The notes under the pieces are model-generated. The model was not told where the DNA came from. It ran no database searches and saw nothing but the letters and a program-made list of their open reading frames with translations. Positions 24,099 through 36,330 of a stretch of 64,000 nt of DNA are shown here, piece after piece. Origin of the DNA: Adineta steineri (Eukaryota > Rotifera > Eurotatoria > Adinetida > Adinetidae). The stretch's first letter is position 1; every line of letters starts with the position of its first letter. Both the position numbers and the translations under genes were made by a program. The stretch spans positions 464,308 through 528,307 of the forward strand of contig CAJNOI010000038.1 of assembly GCA_905250115.1 (NCBI GenBank). The letters are read 5' to 3'.

Positions 24099-27000
24099 AT
24101 GGCAACTAGTGAACGAATAAAACTAAAGTGAGTTTAATAGAAGGATTTTAATATTCTATTTAATATCTAATCATATTTTAGTACAACAGAGCACAAGATT
24201 GTAAAAAAGATTTTTAATGAATTAGAACATTGTGCAAAAATAGACGATCAAGAAACCAAAGAGAAAATATTAGAACAATTCAAGTTAGAATTGTATGGAT
24301 TGATTTTATATTTTTTGATTTATTTTATTTAGTTCAAAATATGCCAATGAAACTAAATTTACAAGTTCAAATGAACAAAAATACTTCTTAAATGTATGTA
24401 ATATTTTAAAATATATTTGTATATTTATTTTCCTATTTAGATTTTACGTGTTCTTATCAAGAAAAGTTTACTTAGTTCGTAAGTAATATTGTTATTTGAT
24501 TATTTTATGATAAAAATATTTTGTAGTTCAAAGAAACTTGCTACATTAAATGAATTCTATTGTTTAAGAATATTATTACGTGATTCAGAATTTCTAATCG
24601 TTTTTCTTCAAGAAAATGGATTAGTTGGTTTAAAAAATGTATGTCTATCACAACAAAATAATTCTCTTTTAAATCTATATTTTTCTATTATATTAGCAAA
24701 TGGATTTGTATACATATTATCTCTCATCAAATTTCAATGATAATAATAATAAATTATCTTCTATGGCATCTAAAGCACTTGGAGATATACTTCGTAATTA
24801 TTAATATTTATTTTTCTAAATAAGAATATAATTTTTAAACTATAGGAATTCTTCAAAAACTTTTAATGAATACACCAAATCATGCTGAACGAGAGTTTTT
24901 CATATCAAGTCATATTATTCAATCAATTACAAATCTATTAAATCATCGAACGTCTCCATTATTACAAGAAACATTAACATTATTATTATATATGACTGAT
25001 AAATTGTAAGAAATTCTCATTCAATAATATTTATCAATTAATATATTTTTAGAGAATTTTATATCGAAGAATTTTTTAAATCAGAAACAATTGAATATCT
25101 ATTTCATCTACTTGAATATAAAGATCTTGAAACAATACAGTATGTTAAATATTTATATTTTATATTAATTTTGTATATATTTAATTAGACTTTCATTACA
25201 TCTTATGGCAACTTTTCTTTCTTATTCTGAAATACGTCAATATATTCCATATATACCAAATGATTTTTTATATACATTTACCAGTTATTTAAGTTATACT
25301 AATGTTAAAGTTCTTGAGCATGCTATATGGTGTTTAACAAATTGTGCTGATAATGAAGACGATCGAAGAAAAATACGTTTAACTGGAGCTATTCCTCTAC
25401 TACTTTCAGTTCTTGAAAATGGGTAAAATAATTATTTTTGTTATAAAACAAATTCTTATCAATCAATATGAATATTTATTTAGAAATCGTTTTGATTTTT
25501 CATCGCCATCGACAAAAACAAATCGAATACAATCCGGATCAAATTCACATAGAAATATCGAAGTAAACAATGTAAGTAGTATGTTTTTGTGTTATCTATA
25601 AAATATATAACTACAAAAAAATCAAGAATTGCTGGCAAAAGATCGAAACGCTAAATGTCGAATAACAAAAATTTCGAAAATTAAATATCGAAAAAATAAA
25701 ATTCCGAACGGGTGTAAGTGGGTTTGGATCTGAGTATGGGTATGAATATAATAGGATATCCACAGCTACACCCTCACCCTCAAGGTTCGAAAATTTTATT
25801 TTTTGTGATATCGGTTTTTCGAGATTTTATTTTTTGACATTATTTTTTCGATATTATTTTTTCGATCTTTTGCCATCGTACCAAAACCAATATGATTGAA
25901 TGTATAAAGTACTTTAGAATTCTTCACATTATGATCAATTATTTGATATGCAATCTGCTTGTTGCAATTGTCTTGCTGAACTTTCATATAATTTTACTAA
26001 TAGTCAAACAATAATTGAACGTAATGGTATTTATATTTTAGCAATGCTTCTTTTTCCTGACAATGATGATGTTCAACGATTAGAAACATTCAATCATTTA
26101 CAAGTAAATGAATATTAAAACTTGATATCAAATTGGTTTCTTTTTTGTTTTTGAAAATAGCGTACTGTTTTTAAAATATTACGATTTTTATTTCCATCAA
26201 ATGAAAGAAATGATCAATATCAATATAAACGATTATTTCCAGCATCAATATTTGAATTATTTGTTGGTATTGGAAATTTTCAACGTGATCCAAATCTATA
26301 TAAAGAAATAACCCATGCGTGGAATTCAATTAATATGGATGAATTAACTAAAATTAAACTTGAACGTCTACAATCATTTAATCCAAAACAAGATCCAACA
26401 AGATTTATTCGAGATTATGGAGTTTATGAATGTCTTGGTTCAGGAGCATTTGGATCTGTTTATCGAGTAGCTCAACGAGGTTCAACAACGATGTATGCAT
26501 TGAAAGAGGTTTGATTTAATAAACAAATTTCAGTAAATACTTATCTTTTATTTAGATCAATAAACGTTCATTAGGAAATGATACAGATCGTAGTTTAGGT
26601 AAAATGATTAACGAAGTAAATATCATACGTGAAGAATTACGTCATCCAAATATTGTTAATTATTATCAAATATTTATTGAAAGTAAAAATATTGAATAAT
26701 CTTCTTTTTTTTGTTCAAAAAATTATTTTTTTATAGATGATAATATATATATTAAAATGGAATTAATTGTTGGTTATTCACTACAAAATTTTTTATCAAT
26801 AATTAAACATACAAATCAAAAAATGTCCGAAGATAATATCTGGAAAGTTTTTATTCAACTTATACTTGCATTAAGATACATACATAAACAAAAAGGAATT
26901 GTTCATCGAGATTTAACAGCAAATAATATTATGTTAGATGATGAATACAGAGTTAAAATTAGTAAGTATATCATTACGGAAATATCTGAAAAATATTAGA

Positions 27001-28805
27001 ATTTTAATTCATACGTTAATGAGGTTGTTTTGTATTACAACAATACGTCCTAATGAAATGTTAAATAAACATTTATAGAGAATGTATTGTTGTTAGATTA
27101 ATACCAAATAAATTCTTACTATTTCATATTTTATTCTTTAGCTGATTTTGGTTTGGCTAAATTACATAATGATGATTGTAGTAAAATGACATCCGTTGTT
27201 GGTACAATGTATTATGCTTGTCCAGAAATTATTCAACATTTAAGTTATAATGAAAAAGCTGGTTAATATCTTGTCTATTTTTAAACTAATTTCTTTATTT
27301 GTTTTCTTTTATTAGATATCTGGAGTTTAGGTTGTGTACTCTATCATATGGCGGTATTGGTTCCACCATTTTATACTTCAAATCTTCTACTACTTGCTAC
27401 AAAAATATGCACAAGTGAATATGATAAAGTACCATTGAAATCTTATTCAGATTGTATTCAAAAAATAATTCATGAATGTTTAATTGTTGATCCATTATAT
27501 CGTCGAGATATATGTGGTATTGCACAACTATGTACCGAACAATTAATGTCCTATGCTGATCGTTCGTGTACGACAATAAAATCATTAGAAAAACGTTTAA
27601 GAGAACGTGAAAGTAAACATGAACGTTATATTTTAAAACAACAATTAAATCATCAATCAACACGTTTAAGTTGTTCGAGTGTTAAAGAATCATCAATTAG
27701 TAGTAATAGTGGAATACCTGATGTTATTTTTGAGGGAATAGATGGACAAAATGATATTAGTAAACAAGAATCGATTACTATTGGTACTATTTGAAATTAA
27801 ATATAATAATAATATTCTGTTGGTTTTCTTTTAGCTTCCGATTGTGAAACAATTGATAATGTATCAAATAATATTCGACGTCGTGGAAGTAGGATTACTA
27901 TAAACAATAGTTTTGTGTTATTCTTTGAAATATTTAGGTTCAGCTGGTCAAACTCGATCGTTAGAATCATCAAATATATCATGTGAAAGTGGTTATGATA
28001 GTAATAATATAGCACAAGGTCTTTATCATTCTTCAAATTCACTAAATACAGAGCGAAAGTAAGTTATATAGAGTCTCTCTAATCAGTAGTACCTTTAAGT
28101 TATTATTATTCATCTTATTATAAGGAGATTATTTGTAATGATTAATTTAGATCAAGTGCTACTTATAGTCGTTCACGGCCAGTATCAGGAAATGGTTCAA
28201 TAAGTATATCAAATTCACGACTTCGAGCTACTGATCCAGTTACTCAACTACTTGAAATAGTTCATAAATTAGTTTATATTTCTTATGTATGTATTATATT
28301 TAATAAAGAGAACATCGTGTCGTAGTTTTATATTTTAAAAATTAGATTCCACCAAATACAATTAACGCTAAATATCGACATTTAATTGATCGTTATAAAA
28401 GTTATTTATTTTTGAAAACATCATCACATAATTTAAAAAGTGAACTATTAAAATTATCCAATCATTCCAATGATTGTATTGAATTTGATACTGAAACTGG
28501 TCGACGAATGATTGCTTTTCAATCATTGACAAACTCTTCATCATCAAATTATTTAACAAATTTTAAATCTAGTAAAATATTTGTACATTTTTCTATTATT
28601 ATTTCTATATATGTATATATTTTCAGTTGATTTAACTATTCCGGAAAGTGATGGATCAGTAACATATGAACAGATGATGTCCTATATTGATCAAATTCTT
28701 CTCGAAACAGATTATTATAAAGATTCTATAGTACCAACAACATCCAATGATTCTCTCCCACCGATTGCTCAAAAAACGCCTCGACCTTCATCACGAAGAC
28801 AATAA
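24099..28805 (+). CDS. NEK10-like kinase with N-terminal armadillo repeats
   Basis: About 18 exons with short introns read in one frame from ATG 24099 to TAA 28805. The N-terminal half is all-helical and armadillo-like (for example LEHAIWCLTNCADNEDDRRK). The kinase domain follows: LGSGAFGSVYRV glycine loop, YALKE with the Lys, HRDLTANNIML catalytic loop, ADFGLAKLH, and VVGTMYYACPEI activation segment. The C-terminal part has an Arg/Glu-rich coiled stretch (KSLEKRLRERESKHERY, equivalent to NEK10 LSLEKKLERERRR) and ends with SVTYEQMMSYIDQIL, matching the NEK10 tail (GITYEQMQTVIEEVL). Human NEK10 is linked to motile cilia and G2/M control. This order (ARM, kinase, coiled tail) is specific to NEK10 among NEK kinases. 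One intron (25571-25918) holds an inverted-repeat element. SANBR starts only 83 bp after the stop. Confidence 0.9.
25630..25873. mobile_element. Intronic MITE-like inverted repeat in NEK10
   Basis: The outer arms are perfect inverted copies of tggcaaaagatcgaa (from 25630, and ending at 25873). Both arms continue with similar cgaaaaaataaaat-type sequence for about 80 bp towards a central hairpin at 25709-25783. There is no coding capacity. No clear target duplication was found at the borders, so the exact ends and type are uncertain. It lies wholly inside an intron and does not break the gene. Confidence 0.65.
25709..25783. repeat. G-rich/C-rich hairpin at the centre of the intronic element
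   Basis: The left arm begins cgggtgtaagtgggt and the right arm ends ctacaccctcaccctc, with a loop containing ggatatcc. Same style as the hairpins at 11357 and 17601. Confidence 0.5.
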
Positions 28806-28887
28806 CATTTTGATTTCTTTTTACTTTAATGTATATTTCGACTTTTTCTTTTTTTTATGATAGAAATGAAACAGTAACGAGAAAAGA

Positions 28888-30821
28888 ATGAATAATAATA
28901 ATGATTACATTTTTGTTTTTTCTTTTACTTCAGACGAAATTTTTATTTTACTTAGTATGCAAGTGTGTCTATTCGATTTATTATTAAATGCATATTTAAA
29001 TGAACGTTCAAAATCAATTGATTTATCACGATTATCGTTACCGAATATAACACAATCGCAAAATGCTCTTTTATCATTAGAAAAACTTTATCTTAATACT
29101 AATGAACAATCATTGACAAACAATAAAACGAATGATCAAAATGAAAAACCGAAAAAAGATGATGAACATAATGAAACATTAATTGATAAAGACACAAGTG
29201 AATCATCTCAAATAACAATAACTGTTTGTGATGAATCAAAAAATTCTAAACGTCAATTTTTATGTAATCGTTCATTATTAATACGTGAAATGCGTTATTT
29301 TGCTGATTATTTAAAAGATGAACCTGATCAAGCTGAAGAAGTTGATATAAGTGTTCATTGTGATATTGATATATTTCAATGGTTAATGTCATTTGTTAAT
29401 CGAATTAAATCAACAGATATACCTGAATTAGAACCACGTATAGCTGTATCAATATTAATATCATCTGATTTTCTTAAAATGGATAAACTTGTACGACAAT
29501 CATTAGAATATATTTATAAAAATTTAAATGAAATTATCGCTACAAATTGTAATGTATCATGTATACCTGATTTATTATTTCGTCAATTAGCGAAATATTT
29601 TCATAATCCATATAAAATCGAACAATTACATGATAGAAAAAATAAAATTCGTGGAAAATTATTTGAATACAGTTTAAAACAATTATTAACTGATAGAAAA
29701 ATAATTCGTTGTCAATATTGTCATACAATAATGAGTATTGAACAAATAGAATTTATACCTTGTTTATCCGAACGTTTAATGATAAAAACCAATGGAAATT
29801 TTTCATTTCAACATAAAATTGATTCGAAATTTAATATTAATGATTGGATTAAAGAAATTCATCTACGAGGAGAAAATTCTTGGAGAAATACATTTTGGAT
29901 TATTTGGTAAATATTCATTTATTATTTAGTTAATTATTGCGAGTTATTTTTCTCTTGCGTGACTTAATCTTGTCGATGATTCTTGTCATTGCGTGTTAAC
30001 TCATAGTCTTTCCGTCTTCACTTATTTGACAGGATTTTTATGTGAATAGATTCAACTTCATCTTATGCGAGCTAATAAGATTTATAGGAGAGAAATTAAT
30101 TTTTTTTTGTTTTTTTTTAAGGTTACATATACATGGTGATCAATGTGCACGTTGTGATGCTTATTTTCGTTTTATTGATTTTTCAACATGTTCATATCAT
30201 CCACTGTCATCAATAACGGATAAAAAACATGATTGTTGTTCACAATTAATTGGTACATTTGATATTTTTCAATTAAGTACACGACATAATGGTTGTCAAC
30301 AACGTGAACATATTTGTCAAACACAAAATGATTTTTCTGAAATCTATGAAAATTTAGATAAAACAGAACTTATAAAACATCATCCATCACTTCAAATTTC
30401 ATTAAATACGATAAATTCAACAAATGTAATGACAAGTAAAATTATGGAACAATCTATATATGGTTCTGCAAATCCTGAAGCAAAAAAAGCATCATTACGT
30501 TCACAATGGACACCATTTCTTGATTCACATCCATATGGTGCTGATATGAAAAATGCATGGGATGCAACAAAATCTACTCGTTGGAATCAAGATGCACAAC
30601 GAGAAGATGAACATCGTCGATTCGATGAAATGCTTCGTCATATACAATCATCACAACAAATTAATAAAACAAATCATAATCGTTCATTAAAAGAAACGAG
30701 TTCATCGTCATCACTTCTATCTCCTGGTGGAATTTATTGTCGAATTGAGAATGATTGGAGAACTCGTCAAAATATCCCAATCAATACTAATAAAAATAGA
30801 CAACGCACTACACTTAAATAA
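28888..30821 (+). CDS. SANBR (KIAA1841)-like BTB protein
   Basis: Exons 28888-29906 and 30122-30821 join in phase (TG | G) to 572 codons. The middle carries the SANBR BTB region: RQFLCNRSLLIREMRYFADY, then EEVDISVHCDIDIFQWLM and SILISSDFLKMDKLV, which follow the human KIAA1841 pattern. Downstream are Cys pairs (RCQYCHTIMS, CARCDAYF, FSTCSYH) and the distinctive C-terminal block DSHPYGADMKNAWDA followed by RWNQDAQREDEHRRFDEML. SANBR dimerises through its BTB domain, recruits corepressors and restrains class switch recombination in mammals; in an animal without antibodies the role must be a more general nuclear one. The SANT-like N-terminus of the human protein is not visible. Met at 28957 is an alternative start. 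Confidence 0.88.
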
Positions 30822-31039
30822 TCAAATATATATACGTATATTTTTGCTTTTCTTTGCTTTTTTCTTTTTTATTCTGTATTATTTGCACTCATTTATCGCT
30901 TACTTGTATGTATGTGACGCCTAAATAAGTATAAAATCGCTCATGCGATTATTAAACAAAAGCAAAAAAAAAACATAAATAGCATTCATGCTGTTTATTG
31001 ACATCGATATCATATAGTAGAGAGATTAATTTCATCCTA

Positions 31040-31489
31040 ATGGCTTCATCAATATCAGAAGACCTACTAGAATCTCCACATGTATCATTTCAAACAAATC
31101 CTAATCGTGGAAAACTTTCACTTGCTGATCTAGCATTTGCAATACCAACAAATCCACATCCAGTAGATAATCAATCAATAGTAACACAAAAATCTATTGA
31201 AAAAATTCCAACATTAATTATATGGTCAATATTTAATTTATTATTAATACCATTTGGAATTGTTTGTTGTTATTTTTCATATAAAGTTAAACAATATAAA
31301 AAACAATATCAATATCCAATGGCTATTAAATGGTCAAAACGTACACTTATACTTAATATAACTACAACACTATTAATGATTGGTATAATTATTACAGTTG
31401 TAATGCTTCGATATGATTATGAAAAAACACATCCTATTCATCCAATACAAACAACCGTAGCTTATATACCATGGCTACCAGGACGTTAA
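31040..31489 (+). CDS. CD225/dispanin-like two-helix membrane protein
   Basis: One exon, 149 residues, starting MASSISEDLLES; an in-frame Met 14 codons earlier (30998) is possible but looks like leader sequence. A polar N-terminal half precedes two membrane helices, about 57-75 (TLIIWSIFNLLLIPFGIVC) and 104-122 (LILNITTTLLMIGIIITVV). The first helix and following loop (WSIFNLL...YFSYKVKQY...A.KWSK) match the CD225/dispanin pattern (WSIFN, Y-S-x-KV, A..WS). Known members (IFITM, PRRT2, SYNDIG) sit in plasma or endosomal membranes and affect membrane fusion or synaptic function. The typical Cys pair after helix 1 is present (VCCYF). The specific role is unknown. Confidence 0.7.
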   Translation: MASSISEDLLESPHVSFQTNPNRGKLSLADLAFAIPTNPHPVDNQSIVTQKSIEKIPTLIIWSIFNLLLIPFGIVCCYFSYKVKQYKKQYQYPMAIKWSKRTLILNITTTLLMIGIIITVVMLRYDYEKTHPIHPIQTTVAYIPWLPGR

Positions 31490-31699
31490 TTTGTTTAAAA
31501 TTATTCATGTAACATATATATCTATATTTATATTTAAAATATTTTTTTTTAATAATCATTATATGCTGTTTAACTAAACGACGATAAGAAAAATAAAATA
31601 TGTGATACATAGACATGCATAAATAGAATATATTTCGAAAAACAAAACTAAAATAATCTGACACAGAACAAAAATAAAAGTTTGAAATTATGTTTTTTT

Positions 31700-32437
31700 C
31701 TAAGTCGCTCGAAATGATTTGAACATCATCCAAACACCATATGTCATAATTGTTACAGATATAACCATTCCTACCATTGGATCAAAATACCAAACACTTT
31801 GATTTGAATTATAAATTGTTATACTAAAAGCTACGGATAATGCCATTAAAGCTGATATAAATGTATTAAATGCATCGGAATATGCTGAGATAACATTTAA
31901 TTTTTTTGCTACAGTATATTTACCAAATGCTAAACAAAAAAATACAATAGTTTGAATAGCAACTGCAACAACTAAATAATGATTTGGTATTGGATGAACT
32001 TTATGGCGAATATCAATTACTGAATCAATGAATACACCAAAACCAGAAGCAAAAAAAAGTACGGATAATATTCTTAATACATAAATTTCTTTTTTCACTT
32101 GATCATGTGTACTTGTAAAACGCCATATAATTGATAAAAATGCTAATACATCAAGTATTGTATCAACAGCAAAACCAAGTGCTGATGCTGATTGTTCTTC
32201 AACAGCTAGAAAAAATGTAATTATACCACAGACTGTACTGACAACAATTGAAATAATATTTAAGGTAATAAGTGCATGACGAGTTGTTGTTTCTTCTTCA
32301 GCTGATAATGATGAATTTGTTGGTACAAATAGATCAATTTTCTCACTTATTTCCGGATCGTTTGGAAGATTTGATCTTGTTACAACAGTAAATTTTGGTG
32401 CTGGCGCATCATCATCAAATCTTTCATAACGAGCCAT
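31700..32437 (-). CDS. TMEM163-like zinc transporter
   Basis: A single exon. I chose Met at 32437 (MARYERFDDD); an in-frame Met at 32458 would only add MLLVLIL. About 245 residues with six predicted membrane helices. Helix 2 carries ALGFAVDTILDVLAFLSII, with the two Asp four residues apart that bind zinc in TMEM163 and resemble the cation diffusion facilitator site. Later segments (SAYSDAFNTFISALMALS, WYFDPMVGMVISV) fit the CDF-like fold. TMEM163 is a dimeric zinc efflux protein of synaptic vesicles, lysosomes and plasma membrane. It is convergent with the CD225-like gene, the two stops lying about 210 bp apart. Confidence 0.85.
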   Translation of the reverse strand: MARYERFDDDAPAPKFTVVTRSNLPNDPEISEKIDLFVPTNSSLSAEEETTTRHALITLNIISIVVSTVCGIITFFLAVEEQSASALGFAVDTILDVLAFLSIIWRFTSTHDQVKKEIYVLRILSVLFFASGFGVFIDSVIDIRHKVHPIPNHYLVVAVAIQTIVFFCLAFGKYTVAKKLNVISAYSDAFNTFISALMALSVAFSITIYNSNQSVWYFDPMVGMVISVTIMTYGVWMMFKSFRAT

Positions 32438-32458
32438 GAGAATAAGAACTAAAAGCAA

Positions 32459-34123
32459 ATTATCTGAAAATAGAATATAATCTTCCGTTCTCGTTTCTTT
32501 TTTTTTTGTCGGACATTATTATTGTTATTGATCGACAACTAAATGGATCACATCATTAAAAAATGTGTGTACGTGTGTGTGAGACTCGGTAAATGTTTTA
32601 TGTTATGTTCACAGTTTTCTTCTCTCTTTTCTTGAACAACTGCACCCTTTTCATCATTAACAGTAGCGAGTGTCGTTTCCATTTTTTTCTTCTTTATATT
32701 ATTAATCATCTCTGACTTTTCTCGTACCTCTATGTTTTGCACCCCCATAACATTCTTCTTCTTCTTCTTCTTTTTTTTCTTCTTCGTCTTCTTTCTCTTC
32801 TATTACTTCGTCAAGCTATCACATATATAGCGAGAACGAGAACTCAGGTGAATTGCTTGCTGATGTTGTTGCCGGAACTAATGCTACAATGAGAACTTAT
32901 ACCCGTTGGGTTTTAGTTTAGATGAAAGAACATGCATATAGAATGTACATGACTGAGTTGTTAATGAAAAAATAGAAGAGAAAAATAATATAATATAGTA
33001 CTAAAATATTCAGTCTTCTCTCTCTTAATATGATAGTCATGTTACAAAAATATAGATTAAAGGCTTCTCGATCTATGACCTATTTACTACCTTTAATAAA
33101 ATGATATTTTGTTATGTTATATATTATAACATTGGCTGTTCTTTCTCTTACTACTTCTGCTATTTGCCTTGTCACTAACATGTCGGATGTCTGCTAGAAG
33201 TTTTAGTATCTGCAACAACTTCCCTTCTTTTTTTCTCTTTCTTTTGTCTAGTTTTGAATACAATCTTTCTCTTCTTCCTTTTTCCCTTCCTCTTTCAACA
33301 TCTTGTTCTAGAAGACAACAAGCGCACCAATTAATTATGAATTTATATAAATGCTCTCTTTTTCTCTATTCATCCAGAGAAGATCTGTATATGGTACACT
33401 TATGATTTCAATGACATTGTCGTTTCATACAGTAAACATATATATGATATATTATAGAGGATTTTTTTTAATCACTAGTGAAAAGAAAGAGAAAATAAAT
33501 GAGATGAGAAGAACAAAATGAAGTAGGCAATATAATGTAAAGGCGAGAAGAGAAAAAGAAGGACTGTAACTAATTCATTTTTCTAGTAATCACCAGATGG
33601 AAAAAGGAAAGAGAAAGAACCTCTCTCTTCTATTCACACGCAAACTCAATTTTACAAGCTGCCAACAGCTTTCAGCTCCGGCGATCAACCGTGCCATTTA
33701 TTCACTATATTATAAAAAGGACTCACTTAAATAGTCGACAAAAACACTGAGAGACAAGTCGACACTTAAAAGACGCATCTTTTAAGAATGTAAGATATAA
33801 ATATACGATGCTATATGCGTATATGTCTTAATATGACAAAAAAGGATTTTCGACATAAAGAAGAAAAAAAATATGTCAATATTAATCATTTTCAACAAAC
33901 AATTGATGTTTTTATATGATGAAAAATAATATTGACAAGAAAAAGGTTTTTATTAAAAAAACTAGATCATTAAATTTATTCGAATAAAATAAGAAAGATT
34001 TCATCTGTTTGGTTGCTATGTATACCGATCTAACTATAAAGATAGAGTCGATGAACAACAACAAATCAAGATAATCGTTTCATACGCGCGAACTTATCCA
34101 CCTGTATATAAAAAAACAACTAA
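32459..34123. other. Intergenic with CT/TTC microsatellites
   Basis: Upstream region of TMEM163 (-) and the zinc-finger gene (+). A (TTC)n tract is at about 32752-32782, with further CT-rich stretches to 33300. No gene seen. The few open frames are readings of low-complexity DNA. Confidence 0.5.
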
Positions 34124-36330
34124 ATGAATACAATTAACAATCAGCAAACAACTAATGATCATAAACAATATCAATCGACAACAAATAGAATGAAAAGAAA
34201 ATTACCATTGACAAATTCAGAAATAGTTCAAACTGTTTCAAAAGATCTGTATGATTTTATATTTATATAAATTAATATATTATATATATACTCTAGAAAT
34301 GAATCTACTTTAAATTTAAATAATGTCGATCGAGGTTAGTTACATAAGATCTTGAGAACTACTTCAATTGATTAGATTTTTTTATAGAAAATGACCTTGA
34401 TGATTATGCTGATCAAATTTTTAATTATTTGAATGAAACTTCTACTAAAACAACAACAACAACGTCATCTTTACATCAAGTTGAAAATAATCAAATTAAT
34501 TCATCATCTCAATTATTCATTCCAACACATTCGTCTAACAATGAAATCAAATCATTTTTATGTTCTTTTTGTCCATATTTTACACATAATATTCAAGAAT
34601 TTCAAATACATATTGCAAAACATACAGAAAAAAATTTTCGATGTTTATTATGTCCATGCATGTAATTATTCAAATTTTTAAAATTTATTCATTTCAATAT
34701 TATTTATTATTATATAAAGGTATAAATACAGACGAGATTGTGTAACACATATGAAACGTAAACATTCAAATGATGTTACCGGTACATTATTAATAATTTA
34801 ATTTCGTTTATATTTCGTTTGTCGTTCAGGATCAATATCACAACATATAGAGAAAATTAATAATAATAATTCTATTCAACCATCAACATCAACATTTTCA
34901 ATCAATCCAAATTTATGTTCAGAACAAAAACGATATGGTTGTCCTTATTGTCCATTGATGGCTAAATCAACTTCGTCAATATATAGACATCAATCACGTA
35001 TGCATACTTCATTTCCTAAAATCGTACATAAATACTCAACCGATGATCCAAATACACGTAATCTTGTTGCTATACTTAAACAAAAATCAATTAAAAGTAA
35101 ATTTTTTATTATTGAATTAATAATTTTAGAACGATATTTTTTTTCTTGTATATAGATGAACAACTTTTGAAATCTGAAATACCTAATGAAAATGATTTAC
35201 CTGATCCATTAAATATTTCATCATCATCATCATCGTCAACTATTCATCAACAAACCGAATCTTATTCATTAGTCAATCGTCATCGATGTGCTGCATCAAA
35301 ACATATTGTAAATATCAAATATATCCTCATGAAAAGAATTTATTCTCTTTCTATTAGACTGCTCATAATATTTGTTTATCAAATGGTCGTTTATCAAAGA
35401 TTTTTCAATGTTGTCTCTGTGATTATCGAGCATATCATCGAAGTAATGTTGTTCGACATGTTAAAAAAATACATACAAATAATATTGATCAATCCAGTCC
35501 TCAATTAATAGAAGAAAATTCAAATAAATTAATTATTAATGATGAATCAAATTTGAATAATTCTCATATCGAACAAATACCAAATTATTCATTAAATACT
35601 ATTGTACAAGCTCCAATTATACCTACTAATAATGATTCAAATAAATCCTATGCTGATATTCATCTTTCGATAAATATTTTTCTTCCAAAAAAGAAGAAAT
35701 ATAACTTGGTTAGTTTAATAACAACTCTTTTCTTTTCCTAATATAATTTTTTCAGTTGAATCGAACAAGAAGTGATTGCAGTAATGATGGATATTCTGAT
35801 GAAAATATCAGTCATGATGATGATGATGATGGCGATGGCATAACAAAAATTCATATATCTTCATCTAATCAACAAAATCTTTCTAGTGGATCATTGTATA
35901 AACCACATAAATGTCGTCGATGTTTTTATCGATCTAATTGGAAAACTGATATGCTTCATCATATTCGTCTTAAACACCATATAAATCATGCAAGTAAATC
36001 TGATTACGTATCAATGGATTTTGATTCAGCTTTACGTTCATTTTCAAATTATGAGAAAACATTTGGAAAAGTTCTTAAAAGTATATTTTAGTACCAAAAA
36101 GCAAAATATTAATACTTCTTTTCTCGTTACTAAAAATAGATCGTTTATTGTTACCAAAAATAGATTATATTGATTGTACTTGGGAAGAGTTAAAATCAAA
36201 ATTATTTATTAATGATGATCAAAAAAAAATAAATCGTCATTGTTTATCTTCATCTTCTATTAATAAGACTTTTTCATCGATGAACAATGACGAAGAAGAA
36301 AAAAATCTATTCATAGACAATAATCAATAA
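34124..36330 (+). CDS. C2H2 zinc-finger protein, five fingers
   Basis: A multi-exon gene from ATG 34124 (MNTINNQQTTNDH) to TAA 36330, with short introns. Five C2H2 fingers are visible: FLCSFCPYF...HIAKH (near 34557), FRCLLCPCMYKYRRD...HMKRKH (split by the intron at 34662-34719), YGCPYCPLMAKSTSS...HQSRMH (near 34934), FQCCLCDYRAYHRSN...HVKKIH (near 35405) and HKCRRCFYRSNWKTD...HIRLKH (near 35910). They are spread out rather than in a tight array, with Ser/Asn-rich and acidic linkers (a run of Asp near 35815). This spacing, and fingers with Tyr/Phe after the second Cys, resemble REST- or hunchback-like transcription factors, but no exact family is claimed. Expected nuclear DNA-binding role; targets unknown. 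Confidence 0.75.
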
